The notes under the pieces: model-generated
Database searches by the model: none
What the model was told of the DNA's origin: nothing
What the model saw: the letters and a program-made list of their open reading frames with translations, nothing else
Source of the DNA: Xanthobacteraceae bacterium 501b
GTDB taxonomy: Bacteria > Pseudomonadota > Alphaproteobacteria > Rhizobiales > Xanthobacteraceae
Direction of reading: 5' to 3'
DNA: 64,000 nucleotides
NCBI GenBank assembly: GCA_000378025.1
Contig: KB899087.1
Span: 3,534,001-3,598,000, forward strand
Translations under genes and position numbers: made by a program
Shown here: piece by piece, positions 34,209-42,986 of the stretch
Position numbering within the stretch: position 1 is the stretch's first letter
Layout of the letters: every line of letters starts with the position of its first letter

Positions 34209-37200
34209 TCAGAGGATGGAGAAATCATCTGCGTCGAGACGCGCCTTGGTCATGCCTTCCAGCAGCACCGTATGGTCTCCGCTGTCGTCGAGCTGGATCA
34301 CCACGCCGTCCTCGCTGTCGAGCATCGCCGCCAGAATGTCGTCGAAGGTCTCGAAGTCGAGGCCGGAGAACGCGATCGTGTCCTGGCCGGCGCGGAAGTC
34401 GACGATCACGTCGTTGCCGGAATTCGACGCGAACACGAAGGTGTCACGGCCGAGGCCGCCGCGCAGCATGTCGTCACCAGCGCCGCCGATGAGCCGGTCA
34501 TTTCCCGCCCCGCCTTCGATCTGGTCATCGCCGGCACCGCCGTCGAGAACATCCTTGCCACTGCCGCCAGCGAGCATGTCGTCGCCCTCGCCGCCGTCCA
34601 GCTGGTCGTCGCCGAAGCCACCATTCAGCGTGTCCTCGCCGGCACCGCCCTTGAGAACGTCCTTGCCGAAGCCGCCATGCAGCGTGTCGTCGCCCTCGCC
34701 GCCATCCAGCTGGTCATCGCCGAAGCCACCATGCAGCGTGTCGTCGCCGGCATCGCCCTTGAGAACGTCCTTGCCGAAGCCGCCCTGCAGCGTGTCGTCG
34801 CCCTCGCCGCCATCGAGCTGGTCGGCGCGCATGCCGCCCCGGATAGCGTCGTCGCCGGCGCCACCGAAGATCTTGTTGGCCTGTAACTGGCTGCCGCGCA
34901 GCGTGTCGTCCCCGGCGGTGCCGAGCGTCCAGCCCGCATGCGGATCGGAGGACCCGCCCGCCGGCCCGACCGTCACCTTCACGGTGGCGGTGGAGGTGCC
35001 GCCCTCGCCGTCGGAGACGGTGTAGCTGAACGAGGCATCGCCGGTGAAGCCTTGCGCCGGGGTGAACACCACCTTGCCGTCGACCAGCGCCACCGTGCCG
35101 CCGGTGCCCGAGGTCACCGACTGGATGACGAGCGTGTCGGCATCGGCGTCGGTGTCGTTGGCGAGCAGCAGAGCCGCCGCCAGCGTCGCGGCGATGCCTG
35201 CCTTGGTGGAGAAGCCGCTGTCATTGGCCGCGACCGGCGCCCGGTTCGGCTGGGCGCGCACCGCGACCGTCACCGTCGCCTTGTCCTGCCCGCCCTTGCC
35301 GTCGGAGACGGTGTAGCTGAAGGAGGCGGCGCCGGTGAAGCCGCTCGCCGGGGTGAACACCACCTTGCCGTCGACCAGCGCCACCGTGCCATGCGTCGCC
35401 TCCTGCACCGAGACGATGGACAGCGTGTCGTTGTCCGTGTCGCGGTCATTGGCCAGCAGGCTGGCGATCGAGGCGGTCACGGCCTTGTCCTGCAGCGCAT
35501 AGAGCCGGTCATTCTCCGCCGAGGGAAGGTGGTTGGGCGCGCCCGCGACCGTGATGCCGACCGTCGCGGTGTCGGTGCCGCCCTTGCCGTCGGAGACGGT
35601 GTAGGTGAAGGAGGCGGCGCCGGTGAAGCCGGCCGTCGGCACGAACAGCACATTGCCCGCATCGTCGAGCTTCACCGTGCCGCCCACCGCATTGCCGACC
35701 GAGAGAATGGCGAGGGTGTCACCATTGGCATCGGTGTCATTGGCCAGCAGCAGCGCCGCGCCGAGGATCAGCGCCTCGCCGCCGGTGGCGGTGAAGCCGC
35801 TGTCGGCCACCGCGTCCGGGGCGGCATTGTCGCCCGGCTCGCCCGGCCCGTCTTCCGCCAGTGAGACCACCGTCACCTTGTCGAACGACACGCCCGCGCT
35901 GTCCCAGGAGAACAGGCCGACCGTGCCCTTGCTCTGGGCATGGTCCTCGATGGCGTAGGCGAACAGCGCCTGGCCGTCGACCGTGGCCTGGATCTGCCCG
36001 TCCTTCACCTCGACCCGAAGGTCGAAGGCCTCGCCCGGGGTGTATTTGGCCGGGAACTGGTTGAGGTACTTCTCGACGCCGTCCTTGACCTGGATCAGCT
36101 GGAACAGGCTGCCCGCGCCGTTGCTCGGGTTGCGGTCATAGTCACCATTGGCGTCGAGTTCGAGCTTGTAATAATTGTTCGCGTCTTCGTAGTAGAACAG
36201 CAGGCCGAGCGCGCCATTGTCCGGGGTCTCGATGGTGGCCTCGACGGCGTAGTCGGTCCACTCCTTGGCCGCCGGGTCGTTATAGAGCGCATAGGTGCCC
36301 TTGCGCAGCACGTTGACGCCGTCGCCCAGCGGGCTCCAGCCGGTCTTCCACGGATCGGAGTTGGACGCGCCGTTCCAGGTGAGCTGGCGGCTCTTGATGT
36401 CGGTCAGCTGGACGAATTTTCCGTCCTGCAATTCCCATTGCGAGGCGGTACCATTCGGTCCGATGCCGCCGGATTCACCCTCGTCGACGATGGTCCATTT
36501 GCCGAGCGAGGCATTGGAGGCGAAGTCTTCCGCCAGCAGCACCCGGCCGGAAGCGACCGCATCGACCCGCACCGTGTCGGTGGCGGTCTTGCCGGCGGAG
36601 TCGGTCACGGTCAGCTTCAGGGCCTGCTCGCCCGTGCCAAGCGTAGCCTGGGCCGACTTGCCCTGCGCGACGACATGGCCCTGCGCATCGGTCCAGACGT
36701 AGCTGACAATGTCGGCGAGGCCGTAGCTGCCTTCCGCGTCGAGCGCCACCGTCACATGGCCGTCGGCATCGAGGTCGAGCACGCGGATGTCGTCGCCGGC
36801 ATGGGCGGTGAGCCCCACCTTGTTGACGGCGACATTGTCGAACTGCGAGCTGCGCTGGTTGTTCGAATAGAGGCCGACCGTGCCGCCAGCGAGCGGGGCG
36901 GCATCCACCACCGCGCCGAACACATTGTGCCCGTCGAGGAAGACGTTGATCTCGCCATCGACCACCGCCACCTTCAGGTGGAAGTCGCGGCTCCACGGCG
37001 TGCCGGCATGCTCGGTGGCCAGCACCGTCTCGGTGCCGCCGGAAACCTTGACGAGCGAGCGGGTGTTGGTCTCGGCGTTGAGCACGACCTTATAGTGGTT
37101 CTGCTCGTCCTGATAATAGAACACGACGCCGATGCCGTCATTGTCCGTGGTCTTGAGCGTCGCCTCGAATTCGTAATTCGACCAGGACTTGGCGGCTGGC

Positions 37201-40200
37201 TCGCCCCAGAGGAGAAGGTTGTCGGCGGTGTCGGACTGCTCGAAGACGCGGCCTTCCAGCGCGTCCTGGCCGTCCGCGACCGTGTCGCGCGAATTCACCG
37301 TGCCCTTGACGATGAAGCCGCCGACGCCGGCGCCGATGGTGGTGGCCGCCACCTGGGCATTGCCGAAATCATCGGTCATGGCCGGGGTGCTGAAATCGAT
37401 CTGCACCGAAAAGTCGCTCGGCGCCTCGCTGACGATGCCGTCCGCCTTCACCCCGCCGAGCGCGGCGATCTCCTGGTCGGTGTAGAGCTTGTCGGTGAAC
37501 AGGAAGTGCGAGACGTAGAGGTTCGAGGTCTCGCCATCCTCGTCGGTGAACAGCAGTACACCCTTGCTGAGGTCGATCGTGTAGCGGTCGTCATCCATCG
37601 ACTGGGTGCCGACTTTCACGCCGTCGATATATTTCGAGATGATGACCTCGTCGCCCGTGTCCTCGATCTTGAACACCACGCGCTGCCATTCATCGTATTT
37701 GAACGCGCCGGTATAGACGCCGCCAATGCCGAGGCCGCCGGTGCCGTCGTCGCTGCCGCGCACGAACAGGTCGCCGTCATTGGTATTGGTCACGTCGGTC
37801 TGCAGGAACGAGGTGAAGCCGCTCACGCCGTCCGAGGGGATCAGCACGTCATAGACCAGCGTGTAGCTCGACACGAGGGTGCCGGCCGGAACCGGCGAGG
37901 TCGGGGTCAGCAGCAGGCCCTGGCTGCTGGCGAGCTTGGGGATATAGGTGACATCGGGCGCCGCGCCGCCGGTGGTCGGCACTGCGGGAACCTCGAAATC
38001 CTCGATCGAGTCGTAGCTGACGGCAAGGTCGCCCTGCGGCGCCAGCGTGCCGGTGCCAAAGGTGGGGGCGGCGCTGCCGGCGTTGACGTCGAACTGCACC
38101 GAATTGGCGCTCGGCGCGGTGGCGACAATGCCGCCGGCCTTGGTGCCGCCGAGTTCCAGCACCTGCGCGGCCGTGAGCACCTTGTCGGTGACAAGCACGC
38201 TGGAGACGTAGACCTCGCTGGTCTCGCCATCATCGTCGGCGAACAGGACAAGGCCCTTTTCCGGGTCGAGCTTGTAGCGGTCGCCGCTCACCGTCTGGGT
38301 GCCGGCCAGCACGCCGTCGATATATTTCGACAGCGAGAGCGAGCCGTCCTCATTCTCGGTGTAGGTCACCGCCACGCGGTGCCAGGCATCATAGGTGAAG
38401 CTGCCCTTATAGTCGCTGTTGGTGCCGAGGCCGGCGGCGTTGCCGCTCTTCTTCAGGAACAGCTCGGCATCTTCATTGGTGCCGCCGCCGTCGATCTGCA
38501 GCAGGGCGGTGTAGGTGCCCGCGCCCTCGGCCGGCACATAGATGTCCATCACCACCGAATAGGAGCCGAGCAGCGTGCCGCTGGCGGTGTCGAAATCGGC
38601 GGTCAGCTTCAGGCCCTGGGTCGAGGAGGCCTTGGGAACACGGGCGAAATCCTCCGCCACCACGGCCGCGCCCGGCAGGTCGGCGATACCGAATTCGGCG
38701 GTCGTGCCGTTGGAGAAGCCCTCCGGCGTGCCGGGGCGGGTCCAGCCTTCGGCATTGCCGTCGTTGAAATTGTCGACCAGCAGCGTGTTCGGGTTGGAAA
38801 CGACGATCAGCACGTCGTCCTTGGAGACATGGCCGGCGCTGTCGGTCACGGTCAGGGTCAGCGCATGGTGGCCGGCGCCCAGCGCCAGCGTGGGCGTGGC
38901 CTCGGTGGCGACGACAGTGCCGTCCCGGTCGGTCCAGACATAACTCAGCCCCTGGTCGTTATTGGGGTTGAGGGTCCAGTCGCCGTCGAGCGTGACCTGC
39001 GCCTTGTCCTGGCCATTGCCGGCGGTTACGAACTGGTCGTTGCCGGCCTTGGCGATGGCGGGCACGTCGGGCGTGCCGAGCTCGACGCCGGTGATGGTTT
39101 CCTCATGGCCGCGATAGGGGCCGGTGAGGCCGTCGCGGTCGAGCTCGCCATCGCCGCGCACGCTGTCCATATAGTCGTCCAGCGCGGCGAAATAGGTCGA
39201 GGTGTAGACCGAGTTATTGTCGGGATCGATGGTGACAAGCCGGATGGCGCCATTGCCGCCGGCGCTGCCGGAACCCTGCCCGGCATCGCCGGTGATCTCG
39301 CCCGACACGCCGTTCTGGTAGTTCACCATCATCTGGTAGACGGGATTGCCGAACTGGTCGTAGCTCACCAGCGTCTCGGCGGCGTCGCCGAAGATATGGC
39401 CGGAGAAGGTGAAGGTGATGTTGGGGTATTTCTGCACCAGCTCGCGGTACATCGTCTCGCCGTCAGTAGCGCTTTCCGGCGAGTTGCCCAGGCCGTAATC
39501 ATAGCCCGTGCCCTCGTCATAGAGTGGGGCGCCGGTGGCGTCGTGGCGGCCGGCCCAGGTCATGTAGGAGTGGGTGGTGAGGATGACGCGGTGGTCGAGA
39601 TTGTCCTCGATCACCTCGCCCGCCCAGCGCAGCACGTCCTCGCGCGCGCCGAATTCGAGGTTCAGCACCAGCCATTTGGTGCCATCGGCACCGGTGAAGG
39701 TGGAATAGGTGTTGTTGGCCAGCGCGGCTTCCTGGTCATAGGTGCCGCCGAAATTCTCGCCATTGGCGTTCTTCAGGTCGTCGACCGAGAAATAGTCGTT
39801 GATCCGGCTCGCCTCGAAGCTTCCGGAAACGCCGTCATGATTGCCGAGCGTCAGTCCATAGGGAATCTTGCCGTCGAGGATGCTCAGCGCTTCCTTGGCA
39901 TATTCCCAATGGGTCGGGCTGTTCTCGGTGGTGATGTCGCCGACATGGGTGACGAAGGAGATGTTCAGGCTGTCCTTGTTGTCCACCAGCCACTGGGTCA
40001 TGCCCTTGAAGGTCTCGACACCGGCCGCGTTGGTGTAGTCCTGCGTGTCGGGCAGCACGGCGATGGTGTAGGCGTTCTCGCCGGTCACGCGCACCCGGAC
40101 ACTGTCGGTGACGCTGGAACCGCCGGCATCGGTGGCGGTGATCTTCAGGTCTGTGTGGCTCAGCGTCTCCAGGAAATCGATGGTCAGCTTGCCGTCGGCG

Positions 40201-40346
40201 ATGGTCACAGCCGCCACCGAGGGGTCGCTGCTCTCGATCGTGTAGGTCAGGCCTTCGCCGGCAAACACCTCGTTCAGATCGATCACGCGGTCTTCCGAAC
40301 CGCGCTTGGTCATGAAGTCGAGAATGGGATTGGTGATGGTGACCAT
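34209..40346 (-). CDS. Giant RTX protein with N-terminal metallophosphatase domain (paralog 1)
   Basis: A 2045-residue predicted type I secretion substrate without N-terminal signal peptide. Rough layout: 1-90 Ig/cadherin-like; 95-440 calcineurin-type metallophosphatase (D100-T-Q, G136-D137, GNHD 168-171, later TTH and GHIF); 430-515 PKD-like; 520-740 and 755-970 two LamG-like (concanavalin) domains; 990-1175 and 1270-1495 DUF1080-like lectin/hydrolase folds separated by a second PKD-like domain; 1505-1795 three cadherin/VCBS-type repeats (LLANDTDADGDT pattern); 1805-1968 RTX nonapeptides GGxGxDxLxGG; then a C-terminal secretion signal ending in DADDFSIL. The start at 40346 (MVTITNPILDF) matches the paralog at 50927. 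It probably acts as a Ca-dependent extracellular or surface phosphoesterase/adhesin. It is the last gene of the secretion locus; plus-strand frames inside are shadows. Confidence 0.9.
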   Translation of the reverse strand: MVTITNPILDFMTKRGSEDRVIDLNEVFAGEGLTYTIESSDPSVAAVTIADGKLTIDFLETLSHTDLKITATDAGGSSVTDSVRVRVTGENAYTIAVLPDTQDYTNAAGVETFKGMTQWLVDNKDSLNISFVTHVGDITTENSPTHWEYAKEALSILDGKIPYGLTLGNHDGVSGSFEASRINDYFSVDDLKNANGENFGGTYDQEAALANNTYSTFTGADGTKWLVLNLEFGAREDVLRWAGEVIEDNLDHRVILTTHSYMTWAGRHDATGAPLYDEGTGYDYGLGNSPESATDGETMYRELVQKYPNITFTFSGHIFGDAAETLVSYDQFGNPVYQMMVNYQNGVSGEITGDAGQGSGSAGGNGAIRLVTIDPDNNSVYTSTYFAALDDYMDSVRGDGELDRDGLTGPYRGHEETITGVELGTPDVPAIAKAGNDQFVTAGNGQDKAQVTLDGDWTLNPNNDQGLSYVWTDRDGTVVATEATPTLALGAGHHALTLTVTDSAGHVSKDDVLIVVSNPNTLLVDNFNDGNAEGWTRPGTPEGFSNGTTAEFGIADLPGAAVVAEDFARVPKASSTQGLKLTADFDTASGTLLGSYSVVMDIYVPAEGAGTYTALLQIDGGGTNEDAELFLKKSGNAAGLGTNSDYKGSFTYDAWHRVAVTYTENEDGSLSLSKYIDGVLAGTQTVSGDRYKLDPEKGLVLFADDDGETSEVYVSSVLVTDKVLTAAQVLELGGTKAGGIVATAPSANSVQFDVNAGSAAPTFGTGTLAPQGDLAVSYDSIEDFEVPAVPTTGGAAPDVTYIPKLASSQGLLLTPTSPVPAGTLVSSYTLVYDVLIPSDGVSGFTSFLQTDVTNTNDGDLFVRGSDDGTGGLGIGGVYTGAFKYDEWQRVVFKIEDTGDEVIISKYIDGVKVGTQSMDDDRYTIDLSKGVLLFTDEDGETSNLYVSHFLFTDKLYTDQEIAALGGVKADGIVSEAPSDFSVQIDFSTPAMTDDFGNAQVAATTIGAGVGGFIVKGTVNSRDTVADGQDALEGRVFEQSDTADNLLLWGEPAAKSWSNYEFEATLKTTDNDGIGVVFYYQDEQNHYKVVLNAETNTRSLVKVSGGTETVLATEHAGTPWSRDFHLKVAVVDGEINVFLDGHNVFGAVVDAAPLAGGTVGLYSNNQRSSQFDNVAVNKVGLTAHAGDDIRVLDLDADGHVTVALDAEGSYGLADIVSYVWTDAQGHVVAQGKSAQATLGTGEQALKLTVTDSAGKTATDTVRVDAVASGRVLLAEDFASNASLGKWTIVDEGESGGIGPNGTASQWELQDGKFVQLTDIKSRQLTWNGASNSDPWKTGWSPLGDGVNVLRKGTYALYNDPAAKEWTDYAVEATIETPDNGALGLLFYYEDANNYYKLELDANGDYDRNPSNGAGSLFQLIQVKDGVEKYLNQFPAKYTPGEAFDLRVEVKDGQIQATVDGQALFAYAIEDHAQSKGTVGLFSWDSAGVSFDKVTVVSLAEDGPGEPGDNAAPDAVADSGFTATGGEALILGAALLLANDTDANGDTLAILSVGNAVGGTVKLDDAGNVLFVPTAGFTGAASFTYTVSDGKGGTDTATVGITVAGAPNHLPSAENDRLYALQDKAVTASIASLLANDRDTDNDTLSIVSVQEATHGTVALVDGKVVFTPASGFTGAASFSYTVSDGKGGQDKATVTVAVRAQPNRAPVAANDSGFSTKAGIAATLAAALLLANDTDADADTLVIQSVTSGTGGTVALVDGKVVFTPAQGFTGDASFSYTVSDGEGGTSTATVKVTVGPAGGSSDPHAGWTLGTAGDDTLRGSQLQANKIFGGAGDDAIRGGMRADQLDGGEGDDTLQGGFGKDVLKGDAGDDTLHGGFGDDQLDGGEGDDTLHGGFGKDVLKGGAGEDTLNGGFGDDQLDGGEGDDMLAGGSGKDVLDGGAGDDQIEGGAGNDRLIGGAGDDMLRGGLGRDTFVFASNSGNDVIVDFRAGQDTIAFSGLDFETFDDILAAMLDSEDGVVIQLDDSGDHTVLLEGMTKARLDADDFSIL
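34649..34864. repeat. 108-bp internal repeat unit in the RTX array of paralog 1
   Basis: The segment beginning CTTGAGAACGTCCTTGCCGA recurs almost exactly 108 bases later, that is, every four nonapeptides (36 residues). The near identity at DNA level suggests recent tandem duplication and potential length variation by recombination. Confidence 0.6.
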
Positions 40347-40762
40347 GAGCCTTGATTCCTGTTTTTGCCGGCGCGTTTTCAGCCGGGCGCCTGCGCCGCA
40401 ACGCGGCCCGCACATGCCGAAAGCCACAGCTTCAGCGGATGGTCGGCAGCAGTAAGCGGCGCACATGACAGGTTCTTAAAGCCGGGCCGGCCGCGGCCAT
40501 CTCAAATAACAATGCCCTGTATGGAGATAACCGACATGCATGCCGCGCCTGTCCCGGCGCCCTTGTGAAGATTAGGAGGCCCCAGACTTTCGGTAACAAG
40601 GCACCTGTCACAATTCGGAATCTCTTGCCGCGCTAAACTGTCCTTCATCATGTGTTCCCGCGCCCACGATTCCCCCGTGCAGAACCGTCTGTCGATCTTC
40701 CGGCCTCCGCAGCTGCCGGCTACTCGGGGCAGGTTCTCATCCGCAGAAGGCCGCTGAGAAAC
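40347..40762. other. Divergent intergenic region between RTX paralog 1 and the LysR gene
   Basis: These 416 bases hold the promoter regions of the leftward RTX gene and rightward LysR gene. A box at 40497-40514 on the minus strand is shared with the upstream region of RTX paralog 2. A long upstream frame extension of each flanking gene exists but has no supporting start context. No small gene is evident. Confidence 0.6.
40497..40514 (-). promoter_or_regulatory. Shared RTX upstream box, copy 1
   Basis: On the minus strand CATTGTTATTTGAGATGG, followed by CCGCGG, matches CATTGTTTATAGGGATGG plus CGCGG upstream of the other RTX gene at 14 of 18 positions without gaps. It lies 151 bases before the start codon. 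A promoter or operator is likely. Confidence 0.45.
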
Positions 40763-41665
40763 ATGTCGGTTACCCAGCTTCGCGCTTTCCATTTCGTCGC
40801 CGCCGCCGGCAGCTATTCCCAGGCCGCGCGCGGCATGGCGGTCAGCCAGTCGACCCTGTCCGGCCAGGTCCGCCAGCTGGAGGCGGCGTCCGGCATGGCG
40901 CTGTTCGAGCGCAAGGCGCGCGGGGTCACGCTCACCCCGGACGGGGAAGCGCTCTACAAGGTCACCTCGCGCCTGTTCGCCGCGCTGGCGGAAGCGCGCA
41001 CCCTGCTCAAGAGCCGCACCAATGAGGGCGGGCGCCTGCGCATCGCCGCCGATGGCGTGGTGCATTCGCTGCCCATATTGCGAGCGCTGAAGCAGCAGCG
41101 GCCGCGGCTGGTGTTCTCGCTGATCGTGCAGAACTCCGACAGCGTGATCGAGCAATTGCTGGAATATCGCGCCGATATCGGCATCACCGCGCAGCTGCCC
41201 ACCGATCCGCGGCTGCATGTGCGCCCGCTCTCCTCCATGAAGATCGGCATCTTCCTGCCCGAGCGGCACCCCTGGACCACACGCAAAGAGCTGTGCCTCG
41301 CCGATCTCAGCGGCTGCCCCTTCGTGCTGCGTGAGCGCGGCTCGCGCACCCGCGAGGTGTTCGAGCAGAATCTGGCGCTTCAGGACATTTCGCTCGGGCC
41401 GATCCTGGAGGTCTCGACCCGCGAGGGGGTGCGCGAGGCGGTGGCCGCCGGCTTCGGCGCCGGGGTGGTGGCGGATCTGGAATTCGGCTTCGACACGCGG
41501 CTGTGCTTCCTGCCGCTGCGCGACGCGCCGCTCGCCATCGACGAATATCTCGTCTGCCTCGACGAGCGGCGGCGGCTGCCCATCGTCACCGAATTCTTCG
41601 CCTGCGCCGCCGCGACCTTCACTCCTCCCGCATCGCCCGCGCGATCTGGTCCCGAAGCGGCTTGA
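40763..41665 (+). CDS. LysR-family transcriptional regulator
   Basis: A 300-residue LysR regulator with the N-terminal winged helix-turn-helix (MSVTQLRAFHFVAAAGSYSQ; AARGMAVSQSTLSGQVRQLE) and a substrate-binding-like effector domain. The start at 40763 is the family-typical N terminus; an upstream in-frame start would add 37 non-homologous residues. It is divergent from RTX paralog 1, and its 3' end overlaps that of the convergent HlyD gene by 47 bases. Position inside the secretion locus suggests control of the RTX/T1SS genes, though LysR proteins of this type also regulate phosphonate or sulfur metabolism. Confidence 0.88.
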   Translation: MSVTQLRAFHFVAAAGSYSQAARGMAVSQSTLSGQVRQLEAASGMALFERKARGVTLTPDGEALYKVTSRLFAALAEARTLLKSRTNEGGRLRIAADGVVHSLPILRALKQQRPRLVFSLIVQNSDSVIEQLLEYRADIGITAQLPTDPRLHVRPLSSMKIGIFLPERHPWTTRKELCLADLSGCPFVLRERGSRTREVFEQNLALQDISLGPILEVSTREGVREAVAAGFGAGVVADLEFGFDTRLCFLPLRDAPLAIDEYLVCLDERRRLPIVTEFFACAAATFTPPASPARSGPEAA

Positions 41666-42986
41666 CGAGGTAGCTCAGCGCCGTGCGCTCGCCGGTCTGC
41701 AGGTGCACCTCGGCCGGCATGCCGGGCATCAGCTGCAGCCCGTTCAGCCGGGCGATCTCCTGCGCCGGCAGGGCCACCTGGGCGACATAAAAGCTGGTGC
41801 CGGCCTTCTCGTCCTTGGTGAGGTCGGCGGCGATGCGCGCCACCGTGCCGGCCAACTCAGGCGTGGTCTTCTGGCTGAAGGCGGAAAGCCGCACCATGGC
41901 CGGCTGGCCGATCAGCACCTGGTCGATATCGGCCGGGTTCACATGGATCTCGACCACCAGCCGGTCATGCTCGGGCACGATCAGCATCGCCGTCTCGCCG
42001 GGCGCGATCACCCCGCCCACCGTGTGGGTGGCGAGTTCGTGCACCACGCCGGAAATCGGCGCGATCAGTTCCACGCGGGTCAGCTTGTCCTGCGCGGCGA
42101 TGCGGCGCTCCTGCAGCTCGGCCCATTTGCCCTCGATCTCGCGCAGCTCCTCGATCACCTCGGCGCGCATGTCCTGGCCGATCTGGATGATCTGCAGCTC
42201 GGTTTCGCTGGTGCGCCCGCGCGAGCGCGCCAGCTCGGCCTGGAGCTGCCCGCGCTCGCCCTCGATGCGCACCTGCTCGCGCTGGAGCGCGCGCAGCCGC
42301 GTCAGCGGCGTCAGCCCCTTGCCATGCAGCTGGGTGGCGCCGGCGATTTCCTCGGCGATATAGCCCAGCTCGGCGCTCTTCGCCGTGATCTGGGCGGAAA
42401 GGCCGGCGGCCTCGTCGACCAGCTGGTCGATCCGGGCGCGCATCTGCAGCACCTGGCCTTCCAGCGCGGCGCGGCGGGAGTTGAACAGGCTGACCTCGCC
42501 CTCGATCGCCCGGCCGGCATTCTCCTCCGCACGGCGCGCCAGCAGCGCGGCGGGGTAGTCTATGCTGTCCCGTGAATCGCGCTCGGCCTCCAGCCGGGCG
42601 CGGCGGGCGGCCAGTTCCACCAGCTGGGTGTCGACCACGGCGAGATTGGCGCGGGTGACGGTGTCGTCGAGCCGCAGCAGCACGTCCGCCGCCTCCACCT
42701 TCTGGCCGTTGCTCACCCGGATCTCGCCGACCACGCCGCCCTCGGGATGCTGGATGCGCTTGGCGTGGCTTTCCACCACCACCGTGCCCACCGCCAGAAC
42801 CGCGCCGTTGAGCGCGGCTGTGGCGGCCCAGCCGCCGCAGCCGACGACGAGGAAGAGCGCGACGATGAAGGCCAGCCACAAATGGCGGTTGACCCCGTCA
42901 TCGGCCACGCTGGCCGCCGGAAGCAGGCGGGAGAGCCGCGCGCGCAGGCGGGTGAACAGGGAATTTGTGGCGAGAGTGTCGGTCAT
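41619..42986 (-). CDS. Type I secretion membrane-fusion protein (HlyD/PrtE family)
   Basis: A 455-residue periplasmic adaptor. One N-terminal transmembrane segment (LWLAFIVALFLVVGCGGWAA, about 32-51) is followed by the lipoyl half-motif HPEGGVVGEIRVSNGQKV, long coiled-coil helices (about 110-280) and the second half LIAPISGVVHEL, ending with the HlyD C-terminal LMPGMPAEVHLQTGERTALSYL signature. The start at 42986 overlaps the ABC stop (ATGA). It connects the ABC exporter to an outer-membrane TolC protein not encoded in the window. It very likely exports both flanking RTX proteins. Confidence 0.94.
   Translation of the reverse strand: MTDTLATNSLFTRLRARLSRLLPAASVADDGVNRHLWLAFIVALFLVVGCGGWAATAALNGAVLAVGTVVVESHAKRIQHPEGGVVGEIRVSNGQKVEAADVLLRLDDTVTRANLAVVDTQLVELAARRARLEAERDSRDSIDYPAALLARRAEENAGRAIEGEVSLFNSRRAALEGQVLQMRARIDQLVDEAAGLSAQITAKSAELGYIAEEIAGATQLHGKGLTPLTRLRALQREQVRIEGERGQLQAELARSRGRTSETELQIIQIGQDMRAEVIEELREIEGKWAELQERRIAAQDKLTRVELIAPISGVVHELATHTVGGVIAPGETAMLIVPEHDRLVVEIHVNPADIDQVLIGQPAMVRLSAFSQKTTPELAGTVARIAADLTKDEKAGTSFYVAQVALPAQEIARLNGLQLMPGMPAEVHLQTGERTALSYLVKPLRDQIARAMREE

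Noticed and set aside
34440..34930. Tandem repeats as a possible CRISPR array
   Set aside because: The periodicity is that of in-frame RTX nonapeptide codons (27 bp and multiples), not repeat-spacer units.
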